DNA of 19,334 nucleotides from Tannerella sp. (GTDB taxonomy: Bacteria > Bacteroidota > Bacteroidia > Bacteroidales > Tannerellaceae), in contig JAITBC010000124.1 of the NCBI GenBank assembly GCA_031283785.1, forward strand, positions 1 through 19,334, given 5' to 3'. A program made the position numbers and the translations under genes. The number at the start of each line of letters is the position of its first letter. Within the stretch, counting starts at the first letter, position 1. Shown piece after piece: positions 6,973 to 14,917 of the stretch. The notes beneath the pieces are model-generated. The model ran no database searches and was not told where the DNA came from. It was given only the letters and a program-made list of their open reading frames with translations.

Positions 6973-8145
6973 ATGATGAGCACAGATTATTCTAAATATA
7001 ATTTTGATGATATTCGTCCTCTTAATAATGACGAAGTATATGATGCTATTGAAAGTCTTGCGGCTTCGGAAAGATTCAGGAATGCGCTACGATATATCAT
7101 GCCTGATTTAAATTGGGCGCAATTTGTAGAAACGATGCGTACATGCAAGACGAAAGAACAGTTTAAGAGAACACTTGCATATAATGCGGTAATGCAGATT
7201 GCAAAAATGACAACATTCTCGCTGACAATATCGGGACGCAGCCGCATACCGGAAAATACGTCCTGCACATTTATATCCAACCACCGCGATATTGTGCTGG
7301 ATGCGGCGTTCCTCAACGCGTTGCTTCTCGATATCGGTTATGGCATGACACAAGTGGCCATCGGCGACAACCTGTTGATCCACCCGTGGATAGACTTGGT
7401 CGTTAGGCTTAACAACTGTTTCATCGTTAAGCGTGATATACCCGTCCGCCGGTTGCTCGAAGCAAGCCGGAAGCTGTCCGCTTATATCCATTATACAATC
7501 AAAGAAGCCAAAGAATCCGTCTGGATCGCACAGCGGGAAGGAAGGGCGAAAGATTCCAACGACCAGACGCAGAGTAGCGTGTTGAAAATGCTCAATATGG
7601 CGGGAGAACATAAAGATGACATACTGGGAAATCTGATGGATCTCAATATCGTCCCTATCGCCATATCTTACGAATACGACCCGTGCGATTTTCTTAAAGC
7701 CAAGGAATTTCAACAGAAACGCGACAATCCCGAGTTCGTAAAATGCAAGCGCGACGACCTGTTGAATATGGAAACAGGATTACTCAACAACAAAGGGCGC
7801 GTTCACTTCTCTTTAGGCTCGCCGATAAATGACAAGTTGACGCAGATGAGAAGCCGGAATCTTGATAAAAACGCATTGATAACGGCTATCGCAGAAATAA
7901 TCGATAAGGAAATTTATAAGCACTACCGTTTTTATCCGTACAATTATATAGCATATGACCTGCTGCACCACAGTGTATATTTCCGGACGAACTACGACCT
8001 GCGCGACAAAATGCTTTTCGAGACATACTTGCAGAAACAGATAGATAAAATAGACCTTCCGGACAAAGATGAGATTTTCCTGCGAACCAAAATCCTCGAA
8101 ATGTACTCAAACCCATTACAGAACCATATGAACAGTATCGAATAA
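6973..8145 (+). CDS. PlsC-like glycerol-phosphate acyltransferase
   Basis: The 390-residue protein has an acyltransferase core of the PlsC/PlsB type at about residues 85-270, and would attach fatty acyl chains to a glycerol-phosphate or similar acceptor at the inner face of the membrane. Visible blocks are FISNHRDIVLD (100-110), NNCFIVKRD (147-155) with the phosphate-binding Arg, and the EGR of WIAQREGRAKD (189-191). The usual His-x4-Asp is not met: the Asp residues fall two and six positions after H104. N-terminal (1-84) and C-terminal (about 270-390) regions are unassigned. There is no clear transmembrane segment. The gene follows ddl and leads the series containing rex. Substrate specificity cannot be told. 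The start could be 6973 or 6976. Confidence 0.82.
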   Translation: MMSTDYSKYNFDDIRPLNNDEVYDAIESLAASERFRNALRYIMPDLNWAQFVETMRTCKTKEQFKRTLAYNAVMQIAKMTTFSLTISGRSRIPENTSCTFISNHRDIVLDAAFLNALLLDIGYGMTQVAIGDNLLIHPWIDLVVRLNNCFIVKRDIPVRRLLEASRKLSAYIHYTIKEAKESVWIAQREGRAKDSNDQTQSSVLKMLNMAGEHKDDILGNLMDLNIVPIAISYEYDPCDFLKAKEFQQKRDNPEFVKCKRDDLLNMETGLLNNKGRVHFSLGSPINDKLTQMRSRNLDKNALITAIAEIIDKEIYKHYRFYPYNYIAYDLLHHSVYFRTNYDLRDKMLFETYLQKQIDKIDLPDKDEIFLRTKILEMYSNPLQNHMNSIE

Positions 8146-8163
8146 AAGAGGGACAGATATAAT

Positions 8164-8817
8164 ATGGTAAATGACGAACTGAAATATTACGGGAAAATTC
8201 CCGAGCCTGCTCTTCGGCGGCTGCCCTGGTATTTGGCATATGTAAAATTGCTGAAGGGAAAAGGAGATACGGTTGTCTCGTCTACCCAGATAGCAAAAGA
8301 GATAAATGTCGATGCAAGCCAGGTCGCCAAAGACTTGTCGTTTGTCAATATATCCGGAAAAACACGTGTCGGTTACGAGATTGACGCGTTGGTTAATATA
8401 CTGGAAGACTTCCTGGGATTCACTTCTCAACATAAAGTGTTCATGTTTGGAGTGGGGCAGCTCGGAGCGGCGCTCATGAGAGATTCGGGGTTGCACCAGT
8501 ACGGCGTCGACATTGTCGCCGGATTCGATATACGCAAAGACGTCATCGGGAAAAAAATCGGCGGGATACCCGTTTTCCCGATGAAAATCCTTCCCGAAAA
8601 ACAAAAAGAATACGGAGCAACTGTCGGCATCATCGCCGTACCCGTCGAGAAAGCGCAGGAAGTAGCTGATTTTATTATAGCAAACGGTATAAAAGCATTA
8701 TGGAATTTCACCCCTTTCCGCATTCGGATGCCCGAAAAAATCGTTGTTCAGAACACGTCCATTTATGCTCATTTAGCCGTCATGTTCAATCGAATGAACG
8801 AAAACTTCAATAACTGA
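8164..8817 (+). CDS. rex: Redox-sensing transcriptional repressor Rex
   Basis: The 217-residue product matches Rex from end to end. Rex is a homodimer that binds DNA when NAD+ is high and lets go when NADH rises, typically controlling fermentation and respiration genes. The N-terminal winged helix (about 1-80) begins with the family hallmark PEPALRRLPWYLAYV and includes SSTQIAKEINVDASQVAKDLS. The Rossmann fold follows with GVGQLG (G96, G98, G101), then GFD and the C-terminal helix that swaps between subunits (TSIYAHLAVMFN). It starts 18 bases after the acyltransferase and ends seven bases before the next gene. Rex often represses its own operon; the promoter would be the one at 6924-6955. Confidence 0.96.
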   Translation: MVNDELKYYGKIPEPALRRLPWYLAYVKLLKGKGDTVVSSTQIAKEINVDASQVAKDLSFVNISGKTRVGYEIDALVNILEDFLGFTSQHKVFMFGVGQLGAALMRDSGLHQYGVDIVAGFDIRKDVIGKKIGGIPVFPMKILPEKQKEYGATVGIIAVPVEKAQEVADFIIANGIKALWNFTPFRIRMPEKIVVQNTSIYAHLAVMFNRMNENFNN

Positions 8818-8824
8818 CAGGAAA

Positions 8825-9442
8825 ATGAAAATTATTGCTGTGGGAATGAATTATGCAAATCACAATAAAGAGATGCATAACTCGTTATTATTATCGGAAC
8901 CGGTTATTTTTATAAAACCCGATTCGGCGTTGCTGAAGGATGGAAAAACATTTTTCCTGCCTGATTTTTCGTCGAATATCCATTACGAAACAGAGGTTGT
9001 CGTGAAGATTAACAGAACAGGTAAAAATATTGCAGAACAGTTTGCCCATCGCTACTACGATGAAATCACGGTTGGAATTGATTTTACGGCACGCGATTTA
9101 CAGACTGAACTGCGTAGCAAAGGATTACCCTGGGAGATAAGCAAAGGATTTGACGGGGCGGCAGTGACAGGTGAGTTCATTCCTCTGGGCGAAGCCGGCG
9201 GCGACATTCGAAATCTGAGTTTTCATCTTGATACGGACGGGAAAACCGTACAGGAGGGGAATACGGCGGATATGCTTTTTTCGGTAGATAACATAATTGC
9301 TTATGCAAGCCGTTTTTTTACATTAAAGATGGGCGACCTCATTTATACGGGAACACCCGCCGGCGTAGGACAGGTAAATATAGGCAACCATCTGCAGGGT
9401 TATATAGGCGACCGCAAAGTGCTTGATTTTTATGTGCGTTGA
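8825..9442 (+). CDS. Fumarylacetoacetate hydrolase family protein
   Basis: The 205-residue protein matches the short, single-domain FAH family, whose members hydrolyse or decarboxylate small beta-keto acids such as acylpyruvates or oxaloacetate using Mg2+. Metal ligands are visible as E55 and E57 in HYETEVVVKI and D86 in VGIDFTARDLQ. The segment WEISKGFDGAAVTGEF and the C-terminal YTGTPAGVGQV with a following Gly are family hallmarks. At about 205 residues the length fits the bacterial fumarylpyruvate hydrolase/oxaloacetate decarboxylase type. The gene sits seven bases behind rex and 47 before porU, suggesting cotranscription. The true substrate is unknown, and housekeeping removal of a damaged or enol metabolite is a reasonable guess. 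Confidence 0.88.
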   Translation: MKIIAVGMNYANHNKEMHNSLLLSEPVIFIKPDSALLKDGKTFFLPDFSSNIHYETEVVVKINRTGKNIAEQFAHRYYDEITVGIDFTARDLQTELRSKGLPWEISKGFDGAAVTGEFIPLGEAGGDIRNLSFHLDTDGKTVQEGNTADMLFSVDNIIAYASRFFTLKMGDLIYTGTPAGVGQVNIGNHLQGYIGDRKVLDFYVR

Positions 9443-9489
9443 ACAATATCCGGTTCCGGCGTAAATTAAAAAAGGAAGAAGTGTTTTTT

Positions 9490-12400
9490 ATGAAAAATGT
9501 GCTACGAACACAGTGTATTATATTATTATGTGTCGCCATATCGGCCTCCATCCTGGCCGATGCATCTCGTTATGCGGCTAAATCGGTATTATCGGAAGGT
9601 AAATGGGTAAAGATAAGTATTGAAAAGACGGGCATTTACAAACTCACTTATTCGGATCTGAAAGAAATGGGGTTTTCAGATCCGGCGAAAGTTTCCATTC
9701 ATGGTTACGGCGGATGGCCGATAGAAGAAGATTTCAAAAAAGCTGAATATATGGACGATGTTCCTCCCGTAGCCATATGGAGAGGTAGCGATTACCTGCT
9801 CTTTTACGGGAGAGGAACGGTGAAATGGACGTATGATTCCGTAAATAAAAGTTTCAGGCATGTTAACAATGTATATGCGACACTTGGATATTATTTCGTG
9901 ACCGACGCTACGGAAACAGGCGAAGCCGTCGCTGTCCCGTCGGAGGGCGACGCCCCTGTTGTTATAGACACATACGACGATTACATGCTGTACGAGCAGG
10001 ATATGGTTTCCGTCACAACTCCCGGACGACCTTATTCCGGTCGCGACCTCTTCGGCGAAAGTTTCGACACATATACATCCCGGGATTTCAAGTTCGCAAT
10101 TCCCGGCATCACAAACGACGACGGGAAAATCTCATATCGTTTTGTTGCGAAAGTTAAGTCGGGAACAGGTGTCGTGACCATGAGCGCCGACGGCGTCAAA
10201 CTGGCAAGCGCTACCATCAGTCAGAACACCTACATTTACACCGCAGCTTTAAGCGCTTCGCAGGAAGCATTATGGGAAGGAGAAAAAAACGAAAACACAA
10301 CGGTCAATATATCTTTCAGCGTAACTCAACAGACAAGCCACTTAGACTATATACGCCTGCAAATGAAACGCCGGTTACAACCTTACGGTTCCTGTACCTT
10401 TTTCCGCAGCATTGAATCCGAAAATAAAGCCGCGCGTTTTCTTATCAAAAACGTTCCATCCGACATGGTCGTTTTTGATGTGACGGAAGGTAACCGGATG
10501 CGGAAAATCGAAACGGAACGGAACGGGACGGAACTCTCCTTTTCAATACCGGCAGGGCAACTGCGTGAATTTGCGATGGTCGACATAGCGAATAAAGATC
10601 TGCCTTCGCCGGTTGTCGTTGGCGAAGTAGCGCCGCAAAACCTGCACGGCATGCCGCAAACGGATATGATCATACTGGCGCCGAATGTGTTTGTATCGGA
10701 AGCCGAACGATTGGCCCGGATTCATCGTTCGCATGATAACCTCACGGTCGCCGTAGTAACGCCCGAACAGGTATATAACGAGTTTTCCGGTGGTGGACAG
10801 GAGGCGACGGCTATTCGCCGTTTCATGAAAATGTTTTACGACCGCAAAACATCCGACGACGATGCACCGAAATATCTGTTGCTATTCGGCGACGGACGCT
10901 TTGACAACCGGAAACTCACCAAAACATGGGAAAATTCATCCGACAATTATATCGTCACCTACCAATCGGTCGAATCTATCGGAGAAAGTTCGTACGTATC
11001 CGACGATTATTTCGGATTACTGTACGATAATGAAGGCGCCGAGCCGATTAATGCGACGATGTGTATAGGTGTCGGACGTTTCCCGGTCGCCACGGTTACG
11101 CAGGCAAAAGATGCGGTAAATAAAGTGATTTCGTATATTGAAAACTCAAATTACGGTTTCTGGAAAAATAAATTGTGCTTCGTCGCAGACGACGGTAATT
11201 CGTCCGACAATCATAGTATAAACCATATGGAAGAGTCGAATTTGCTGGCGCAATATATCGAAGATAATCACCCTCAATATATTCCCCGAAAACTGTTCTT
11301 TGACGCATACAAAAAGAGTAATTCGGGAGGGAAACCTACCTATCCCGATATCCGTGCCAACATTCAGAAAGAGCTGAAGGAAGGCGTGTTAATAATCAAT
11401 TACACCGGACATAGCGACGCCGAATCGTGGGCGGAAGAAAAAGTTATGACACAGGCGGACATCAGCAGTGCAACTTATCCGAATCTTCCGCTCTGGATAA
11501 CGGCGTCATGCGATTTCGCTCCGTTCGACGCGATGGGAACCTCTGCCGGCGAAGAGGTATTCTTTAATAAGAAAAGCGGAGGTATCGCCCTGTATACGAC
11601 TGCACGTGTCGCATACAGTGATGAGAACCTGCAAATAAACAAATTATTCCTGACAAACCTGTTCGAGAAACAAGATAACGGACGCCATCAGAGGCTTGGA
11701 GATGTATTGAAAAATTCAAAAAACGCTTTCAAAAGTTCAAACGGCACCTTCCAGAATCAAAAGATAATGAGTTTTACTTTGATTGGAGACCCTGCATTAA
11801 CGCTTGCTTTTCCTGATGATTACAACATGGAGGTAACGGAAATAAACGGCCAGCCCGTCACCAGTAAGCCGATGAACTTCAAAGCATTCGAAAATGTTAC
11901 CGTGAGTGGAAGGATCAATGCGCCGGACGGCATACCGGCAAACGATTTCAACGGACAGATATCCGTTTCCGTTTTCGACAGTCAGGATCAGATCACGACG
12001 TTGGACAATAACGGCACCGACATAAAATTCACCTATTCGGATTATCCGAGTGTAATGTATATAGGTAATGATTCGGTACGAAACGGCGGATTTTCATTCA
12101 CATTCACCGTTCCGAAAGATATTTTTTATTCATACCAAAACGGGAAAATCTCGCTTTATGCATCCGACCGTAACAGCGGAAAAGAGGCCAACGGGTCATA
12201 TAAAAATTTCACACTGGGAGGAACGGCCGATATTGCCGGCGAAGATACTGCCGGCCCGGATATACGGATGATGTACCTCAATACTTCCGATTTCAAAGAC
12301 GGAGGTAAAGTGAATGAAACGCCGGTATTCGCCGCTGTCGTATGGGACGAAAGCGGCATAAACGTAAGCGGTGGCGGTATAGGGCACGATATCACGCTCA

Positions 12401-12915
12401 CAATCGATAATAATCCGGTAATGAGCTATGTGTTGAACAACTACTACAGCACCTATATAGAAGGTGAAAAGGGTGAAAGCATCATAAAATTCCCGATCCC
12501 GAAACTCGAAGCCGGGAGACATACCGGTGAGTTCAAAATATGGGACAGTTATAACAATTCCAGTTCCGGCGTTTTCAACTTCGTAGTGGCAGATAATTAT
12601 AAACCGTCGATTATAAGCCTGACGGCAGGTCCGTCACCGGCAAGCGACTACGTAAACTTCATCATTTCGCACGACTTGCCCGAATCGCTGATAAATGTGC
12701 AAATTCAGGTCTTTGATATGGCAGGGAGGCTGCAATGGCAACATGAAGAATGGGGCTCGTCGGAGATGTTTGATTCATATAAAATAAACTGGACACTTAC
12801 TGATGGCGCGGGAGCGCGTCTGCGCCCCGGCGTTTATGTATATCGCGCCGTAATAAGCAGCGATAAATCCAATGAAGTCTCGGAAGCAAAGAAATTAATT
12901 ATACTTGCACAATAA
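9490..12915 (+). CDS. porU: Type IX secretion system sortase PorU
   Basis: With the start at 9490 the product has 1141 residues. This start is chosen over an upstream in-frame ATG (9439) because AAGGAAGAA lies nine bases before it and a good signal peptide follows at once (MKNVLRTQCIILLCVAISAS). PorU is the cell-surface cysteine protease that cuts the C-terminal signal from type IX cargo and links the cargo to lipopolysaccharide. The gingipain-type C25 peptidase domain spans about 388-775. H641 in NYTGHSDAESW and C674 in ITASCDFAPFD form the likely catalytic pair. Residues about 1040-1141 resemble a type A sorting domain (GPSPASDYVNF...LRPGVYVYRAVISS), which known PorU proteins keep uncut. 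porV follows after 69 bases; the two act in one attachment complex. Confidence 0.95.
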   Translation: MKNVLRTQCIILLCVAISASILADASRYAAKSVLSEGKWVKISIEKTGIYKLTYSDLKEMGFSDPAKVSIHGYGGWPIEEDFKKAEYMDDVPPVAIWRGSDYLLFYGRGTVKWTYDSVNKSFRHVNNVYATLGYYFVTDATETGEAVAVPSEGDAPVVIDTYDDYMLYEQDMVSVTTPGRPYSGRDLFGESFDTYTSRDFKFAIPGITNDDGKISYRFVAKVKSGTGVVTMSADGVKLASATISQNTYIYTAALSASQEALWEGEKNENTTVNISFSVTQQTSHLDYIRLQMKRRLQPYGSCTFFRSIESENKAARFLIKNVPSDMVVFDVTEGNRMRKIETERNGTELSFSIPAGQLREFAMVDIANKDLPSPVVVGEVAPQNLHGMPQTDMIILAPNVFVSEAERLARIHRSHDNLTVAVVTPEQVYNEFSGGGQEATAIRRFMKMFYDRKTSDDDAPKYLLLFGDGRFDNRKLTKTWENSSDNYIVTYQSVESIGESSYVSDDYFGLLYDNEGAEPINATMCIGVGRFPVATVTQAKDAVNKVISYIENSNYGFWKNKLCFVADDGNSSDNHSINHMEESNLLAQYIEDNHPQYIPRKLFFDAYKKSNSGGKPTYPDIRANIQKELKEGVLIINYTGHSDAESWAEEKVMTQADISSATYPNLPLWITASCDFAPFDAMGTSAGEEVFFNKKSGGIALYTTARVAYSDENLQINKLFLTNLFEKQDNGRHQRLGDVLKNSKNAFKSSNGTFQNQKIMSFTLIGDPALTLAFPDDYNMEVTEINGQPVTSKPMNFKAFENVTVSGRINAPDGIPANDFNGQISVSVFDSQDQITTLDNNGTDIKFTYSDYPSVMYIGNDSVRNGGFSFTFTVPKDIFYSYQNGKISLYASDRNSGKEANGSYKNFTLGGTADIAGEDTAGPDIRMMYLNTSDFKDGGKVNETPVFAAVVWDESGINVSGGGIGHDITLTIDNNPVMSYVLNNYYSTYIEGEKGESIIKFPIPKLEAGRHTGEFKIWDSYNNSSSGVFNFVVADNYKPSIISLTAGPSPASDYVNFIISHDLPESLINVQIQVFDMAGRLQWQHEEWGSSEMFDSYKINWTLTDGAGARLRPGVYVYRAVISSDKSNEVSEAKKLIILAQ

Positions 12916-12935
12916 AGAGATAAAAATAGAGTTAT

Positions 12936-12951
12936 AAATTACATGTAATTT
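12936..12951. promoter_or_regulatory. Perfect 16-bp palindrome before porV
   Basis: AAATTACATGTAATTT is an exact palindrome in the 69-base gap between porU and porV. With no loop it suits a dimeric DNA-binding protein better than an RNA hairpin. No clear -7 element lies downstream of it (TAATTTAA near 12974 is a six-of-eight match only). An operator role is a guess; AT-rich gaps can produce such words by chance. Confidence 0.35.
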
Positions 12952-12984
12952 TTAAACAGGCACATAACTAACATAATTTAAAGC

Positions 12985-14163
12985 ATGAGATTATTAAAAT
13001 TCGGTTTATGGATATTCATCTGTTCGGCATTATCAATTATTATTGTACACGCACAGGATGATGAAAAAAATAAATTCAGTCCTCTTAATACGGCAGTACC
13101 ATCTCTTTCAATTGCACCGGATGCACGTGGAGGAGGTATGGGTGATAACGGCGCATCAACTTTGCCCGACATATCATCTCAATATTGGAATCCTTCCAAA
13201 TATGCATTTATGGAGAGCAAAGCCGGGGTAGGGCTGTCATATACGCCGTGGATGCGTAAAATTGTAACCGATGTAGCTTTAGCTTACCTGTCGGGATATT
13301 ACAAACTGGGGCAATATGATCAGCATGCGCTCGGCGCTTCGCTTCGCTATTTTTCGCTTGGGGAAGTACCTGTTACCGATATCGGAGGACGTGAATATCT
13401 AAACCTCAATCCTTATGAAATGGCGCTTGACGTGAGTTACAGCATCAAATTGTCGGAAGGCTTTTCGCTTGGCGTTGCCATGCGCTATATACGTTCCGAC
13501 ATGGGCGCCGACGTAGAATATGAATTGAGACCCGGTAATGCCGTAGCAGCGGATCTAAGCGGATACGGGGAGCGATATATCGTCGTGGGGAATAACGAAT
13601 GTCTGTGGAGCGGCGGATTCAATATCTCCAATATGGGGAACAAGATTACGTACGACGGCGGGACGACAAACCAGTTCCTGCCGACAAACTTGCGGATAGG
13701 AACCGGTCTGCTTATGCCTCTGGATGAATACAACCAGCTCGGCCTTTATGTAGACTTAAACAAATATCTCGTCCCGTCAAAACCGGTAAGGGGCGTTGAT
13801 GAAAATGATGAGGAATACGACAAACGATATGACGAATATAACGACATGAATTTTGTTAAAGGTATGGTTAATTCGTTCAGCGATGCGCCGGGAGGAGCAA
13901 GTGAAGAGCTGAAGGAAATAAACCTCTCCGTCGCTGCCGAATACAATTATAACAGTCAGTTTTTCGTCCGCGCCGGCTATTTCTACGAACATCAGATGAA
14001 AGGTAACCGCCAGTATATGTCCGTTGGGGCCGGATTCAAGATGAATGTGTTCCAGCTTGATGCCGCGTACCTGATCAGTACCGTACAAAGCAATCCGCTC
14101 GACCAGACGCTTCGTTTTACCCTTTCGTTCGACATGGATGGGTTGAAAGGCCTGTTCGAATAA
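12985..14163 (+). CDS. porV: Type IX secretion outer membrane protein PorV (LptO)
   Basis: The 392-residue protein starts with a signal peptide (about residues 1-23, cut after HA) and then FSPLNTAVPSLSIAPDARGGGMGDNGA, the highly conserved PorV opening. The remainder alternates like an outer-membrane beta barrel and ends with an aromatic residue-containing strand (LDQTLRFTLSFDMDG). PorV is a FadL-like barrel that shuttles type IX cargo from the translocon SprA to the attachment complex containing PorU. Two loops stand out: a charged stretch rich in Asp, Glu and Tyr near residues 270-290, and a Gly-Ala-Ser loop near 300. It is seven bases ahead of ispF. PorQ-like or P49 relatives are possible alternatives, but the length and the porU neighbour favour PorV. 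Confidence 0.95.
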   Translation: MRLLKFGLWIFICSALSIIIVHAQDDEKNKFSPLNTAVPSLSIAPDARGGGMGDNGASTLPDISSQYWNPSKYAFMESKAGVGLSYTPWMRKIVTDVALAYLSGYYKLGQYDQHALGASLRYFSLGEVPVTDIGGREYLNLNPYEMALDVSYSIKLSEGFSLGVAMRYIRSDMGADVEYELRPGNAVAADLSGYGERYIVVGNNECLWSGGFNISNMGNKITYDGGTTNQFLPTNLRIGTGLLMPLDEYNQLGLYVDLNKYLVPSKPVRGVDENDEEYDKRYDEYNDMNFVKGMVNSFSDAPGGASEELKEINLSVAAEYNYNSQFFVRAGYFYEHQMKGNRQYMSVGAGFKMNVFQLDAAYLISTVQSNPLDQTLRFTLSFDMDGLKGLFE

Positions 14164-14170
14164 AATTATC

Positions 14171-14638
14171 ATGCGCATAGGATTCGGATATGACGTACAT
14201 GCCCTGGCGGAAGGCCGCGAACTGTGGCTTGGAGGTATCCGCATAGACTATCCTTACGGACTGGCGGGGCACAGCGATGCTGACGTCCTTATACACGCCG
14301 TTTGCGATGCGCTGCTCGGCGCGGCAAACATGCGCGACATCGGATATCACTTTCCCGATACGTCCGGCAAGTATAAAAACATAGACAGCAAAATCCTGCT
14401 TCGCGAAACCATGTACATGCTTCGCGAAGCAGGGTATGAATTGGGAAACATGGATGCGACAATAGTTGCCGAACAACCCAAACTTAACCCGTATATCCCC
14501 GAAATGCAAAGGACAATGGCCGTAGTGATGAACGTCCCGGTCAACGACCTGTCAATAAAAGCCACCACAACAGAAAAACTCGGTTTCACCGGACGCCGCG
14601 AAGGAATCGCCGCCTTCGCCGTTGTTTTAATACAATAA
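14171..14638 (+). CDS. ispF: 2-C-methyl-D-erythritol 2,4-cyclodiphosphate synthase (IspF)
   Basis: The 155-residue protein is a normal-length IspF, the trimeric enzyme that cyclises the CDP-methylerythritol phosphate intermediate in the non-mevalonate isoprenoid pathway. The metal ligands D8, H10 (GYDVH) and H42 are at the same positions as in E. coli IspF. LAGHSDADVLIHAVCDALLGAA, FPDT and the C-terminal KATTTEKLGFTGRREGIAA are all intact. It starts seven bases after the porV stop, so translation is probably coupled. It appears to be the last gene of its transcript, with the terminator 42 bases downstream. ispD, ispE and ispG are not in the window. Its product feeds undecaprenyl phosphate and quinones. 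Confidence 0.97.
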   Translation: MRIGFGYDVHALAEGRELWLGGIRIDYPYGLAGHSDADVLIHAVCDALLGAANMRDIGYHFPDTSGKYKNIDSKILLRETMYMLREAGYELGNMDATIVAEQPKLNPYIPEMQRTMAVVMNVPVNDLSIKATTTEKLGFTGRREGIAAFAVVLIQ

Positions 14639-14679
14639 ATCACGGTTTTTTCTCCTGCAAATCTTGCCGGACACATTTT

Positions 14680-14716
14680 TGATGGTGTTATATATTGCAT
14701 GACACCATCATTTTTT
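14680..14716 (+). terminator. Rho-independent terminator after ispF
   Basis: TGATGGTGT (14680-14688) pairs perfectly with ACACCATCA (14702-14710). Three further pairs, one of them T-G, extend the stem to 12, leaving a seven-base loop, and six T follow directly (14711-14716). On the other strand there is no T run after the stem, so it acts in the plus direction. It ends the series that begins at 6973 and isolates the susC locus. Confidence 0.9.
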
Positions 14717-14755
14717 CTGATTTTTCCACCATATTTCATTCTTTATTTTATCTTT

Positions 14756-14793
14756 TTTTTGTTAATTAGCGATGTATTGCGAATTAACAAAAA
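14756..14793. promoter_or_regulatory. 38-bp near-perfect palindrome upstream of susC
   Basis: The left arm TTTTTGTTAATTAGCGAT (14756-14773) and right arm ATTGCGAATTAACAAAAA (14776-14793) are inverted copies matching at 16 of 18 positions around a two-base centre (GT). With so small a centre and T runs on the 5' rather than the 3' side, it is unlikely to be a terminator and better fits a dimer-binding operator. Its right edge is 38 bases upstream of the -7 element at 14832, the position expected for an activator of susC. No candidate regulator gene is in the window. Confidence 0.65.
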
Positions 14794-14831
14794 TACAACA
14801 TATATGTAACTGCATTATAACAATACGTCTC

Positions 14832-14839
14832 TATTTTTG
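14832..14839 (+). promoter_or_regulatory. -7 promoter element of susC
   Basis: TATTTTTG fully matches TAnnTTTG. The -33 position (14809-14812, ACTG with a 19-base spacer) matches TTTG only in its last two bases, so the promoter looks activator-dependent. A 10-bp palindrome ACATATATGT (14798-14807) touches the -33 region. The start would be near 14846, leaving a leader of about 70 bases to the chosen susC ATG at 14918. Confidence 0.6.
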
Positions 14840-14917
14840 CACTCAAACAGCCGGATATATGAGGTAAATAATAGCAAATTAGTTTCGATATACATTAATA
14901 ATATAATAAAAACGTTT

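Noticed and set aside
7108..7713. Minus-strand open frame of 201 codons inside the acyltransferase gene
   Set aside because: The protein has a composition typical of antisense frames and no family features, and the plus-strand gene explains the region.
9439..9489. Upstream in-frame ATG that would add 17 residues to PorU
   Set aside because: It overlaps the end of the preceding gene and puts a charged stretch before the signal peptide. The ATG at 9490 has a purine-rich ribosome site nine bases upstream and starts the signal peptide directly.
13777..14509. Minus-strand open frames across the porV-ispF junction
   Set aside because: Both overlap fully supported genes with intact motifs. The translations show no domain.
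14837..14917. Upstream in-frame ATG that would add 27 residues to the SusC-type protein
   Set aside because: It lies inside or before the predicted transcription start given by the -7 element at 14832-14839. The signal peptide begins at 14918.
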